Below are positions 32,018 to 33,237 of a stretch of 33,237 bases of DNA, piece after piece (position 1 is the stretch's first letter; every line of letters starts with the position of its first letter). The DNA is from Desulfofundulus thermosubterraneus DSM 16057 (GTDB taxonomy: Bacteria > Bacillota > Desulfotomaculia > Desulfotomaculales > Desulfovirgulaceae). The stretch covers positions 1-33,237 of the forward strand of contig NZ_FQZM01000041.1 in assembly GCF_900142025.1 (NCBI RefSeq), written 5' to 3'. Under the pieces are notes generated by a model that was not told where the DNA came from, did not search any database, and worked only from the letters and a program-made list of their open reading frames with translations. The translations under genes and the position numbers were made by a program.

Positions 32018-32920
32018 GTGGGCAAGTTAGTTAAAAAGCGTCTGCGCAAATTAACCATATTGCTCGCGGCCGGGGCCGTCCTGGCGGTGTGCCTGCTGCC
32101 CGGGAGGGTACCTCTTTTTGCCGCACCCGATGAGGCCATTCTCACCGGCGTGTCCTACGGTAACCTCCCCCGGGTGGAAACGGGTCCGCCGGCCGGTGAA
32201 CAGCATATGTACCGGGTGCAGCCCGGTGACACCCTGGAGGATATTGCCGGCCGTTTCGGCCTGCCGGTAGCCGCTCTGCAGGAAGCAAACGGCATCCGGG
32301 ACGCCAACCTGATCGTGGAGGGACAGGTACTGCAAATTCCCGGCGGGGTACTAACACATACGGTGTTACCCGGCGAAACCCTTTCGGATATTGCCCGGCG
32401 CTACCGGGTGCCCGTATCCCGGCTGGTGGCCGTCAACGGTTTATCAAACCCTGATACGTTGTTTCCGGGACAGCGGGTGACCATCCCTGCCGGGTACGGT
32501 GATTACCTAGCGACAGCAACCATCACGGCAGCCCTGCCGGTGGATCAGCTGGCCTGGCCCGTGGTGGGGTGGGTAAGCTCCCCCTTTGGCTGGCGGGACG
32601 GCCGGCCCCACGAGGGGGTGGACATTGCCGCCGGAGAGGGCGAACCCATCCGGGCGGTACGGTCCGGCCGGGTGACCTTTGCCGGCCCCCGGGGTACCTA
32701 CGGCAACACGGTCATTATTGATCACGGCGAAGGACTGGAGACCCTTTACGCCCACGCCCTGCAGGTGCTGGTGGAGCCGGGGCAGTGGGTGGAAGCCGGG
32801 GAGGTTATCGCTCTGGTGGGCAGCACCGGCCGTTCCACCGGTCCCCACCTGCACCTGGAGGTGCGCTTAAACGGCATACCCTATGACCCCCTGTTGTGTC
32901 TCACCCGCACCAGGGTGTAA
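32018..32920 (+). CDS. LysM-domain M23 peptidoglycan endopeptidase
   Basis: 300 aa from GTG 32018, chosen because GGAGGAGAGG ends 7 bases before it. Residues 1-35 are a signal peptide; two LysM modules lie at ~64-108 (MYRVQPGDTLEDIAGRFG...QVLQIP) and ~113-157 (THTVLPGETLSDIARRYR...RVTIPAG); the peptidase domain spans ~195-291. The zinc site is complete: His198 and Asp202 in RPHEGVDIA and His279 in GPHLHLEV, with His246 in LYAHA as catalytic base. It binds wall peptidoglycan through LysM and cuts cross-bridge peptides. It could serve growth, sporulation or germination. A strong terminator follows directly. Confidence 0.93.
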   Translation: MGKLVKKRLRKLTILLAAGAVLAVCLLPGRVPLFAAPDEAILTGVSYGNLPRVETGPPAGEQHMYRVQPGDTLEDIAGRFGLPVAALQEANGIRDANLIVEGQVLQIPGGVLTHTVLPGETLSDIARRYRVPVSRLVAVNGLSNPDTLFPGQRVTIPAGYGDYLATATITAALPVDQLAWPVVGWVSSPFGWRDGRPHEGVDIAAGEGEPIRAVRSGRVTFAGPRGTYGNTVIIDHGEGLETLYAHALQVLVEPGQWVEAGEVIALVGSTGRSTGPHLHLEVRLNGIPYDPLLCLTRTRV

Positions 32921-32921
32921 A

Positions 32922-32946
32922 GGCCCGCGAACAAAGCGGGCCTTTT
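32922..32946 (+). terminator. intrinsic terminator of the LysM peptidase gene
   Basis: GGCCCGC (32922-32928) pairs with GCGGGCC (32936-32942), with a 7-base loop, then TTTT. It is also the apparent insertion landmark of the group II intron that follows. Confidence 0.9.
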
Positions 32947-32950
32947 GCGT

Positions 32951-33237
<287 letters not shown>

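Overview
The window reads as one chromosome segment of a GC-rich, spore-forming, anaerobic Firmicute of the Peptococcaceae (Desulfotomaculum/Desulfofundulus/Pelotomaculum type). Evidence for this: the sleB-ypeB germination pair, spo0F, the conserved pyrG...spo0F-(Cys-rich protein)-fba-fsa-rho order, T-box and sigma-A signals, TTG/GTG starts with strong GGAGG sites, and a ferredoxin-linked 2-oxoacid oxidoreductase. This is inference from gene content; no search was run. Every intact gene is on the + strand; the only minus-strand coding trace is a TnpB relic.

Layout. 1-409: 3' end of a DDE transposase. 410-935: non-coding, with copy A of a ~97-bp palindromic repeat. 936-3039: sleB-ypeB. 3052-5169: sigma-A promoter, T-box leader, then an Lrp-family regulator and alanine-type transaminase resembling B. 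subtilis alaR-alaT. 5231-12458: a sigma-H-like promoter, Na+/solute symporter, phenylacetate-CoA-ligase-like enzyme, iorA-iorB and an SLC13-type anion transporter; together they look like a route from aromatic 2-oxoacids to aryl-acetyl-CoA and arylacetate. 12459-17926: a full-length IS1634-like protein that seems to lack two of its three catalytic acids, a two-CBS protein, a TauE/SafE (TSUP) permease, a membrane-anchored unknown and a 57-aa membrane protein, with GTAGTGAC-type motifs repeated around the units.

18128-28876 is housekeeping: a DUF1934 gene, argS, XapX-like protein, pyrG, sppA, Yip1-like protein, spo0F, Cys-rich protein, fba, fsa, DUF2062 protein and rho. rho is bracketed by two oppositely oriented copies of the palindromic repeat. 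28877-33237 is more fluid: a secreted Lys/Ala/Pro-rich protein, a 27-codon hydrophobic ORF, a polysaccharide deacetylase, a response regulator truncated at an IS200/IS605-type TnpB relic, a LysM-M23 peptidase with its terminator, and directly after that terminator the 5' end of a probable class C group II intron that runs off the window.

The best candidates for something undescribed are (i) the transposase-derived protein with its CBS/TSUP neighbours and shared GTAGTGAC motifs, and (ii) the ~97-bp palindromic repeat family with four copies here. The T-box in front of an alaR-alaT-like operon, with a possible GCC (Ala) specifier, is also worth testing. No rRNA, tRNA or CRISPR array was seen.
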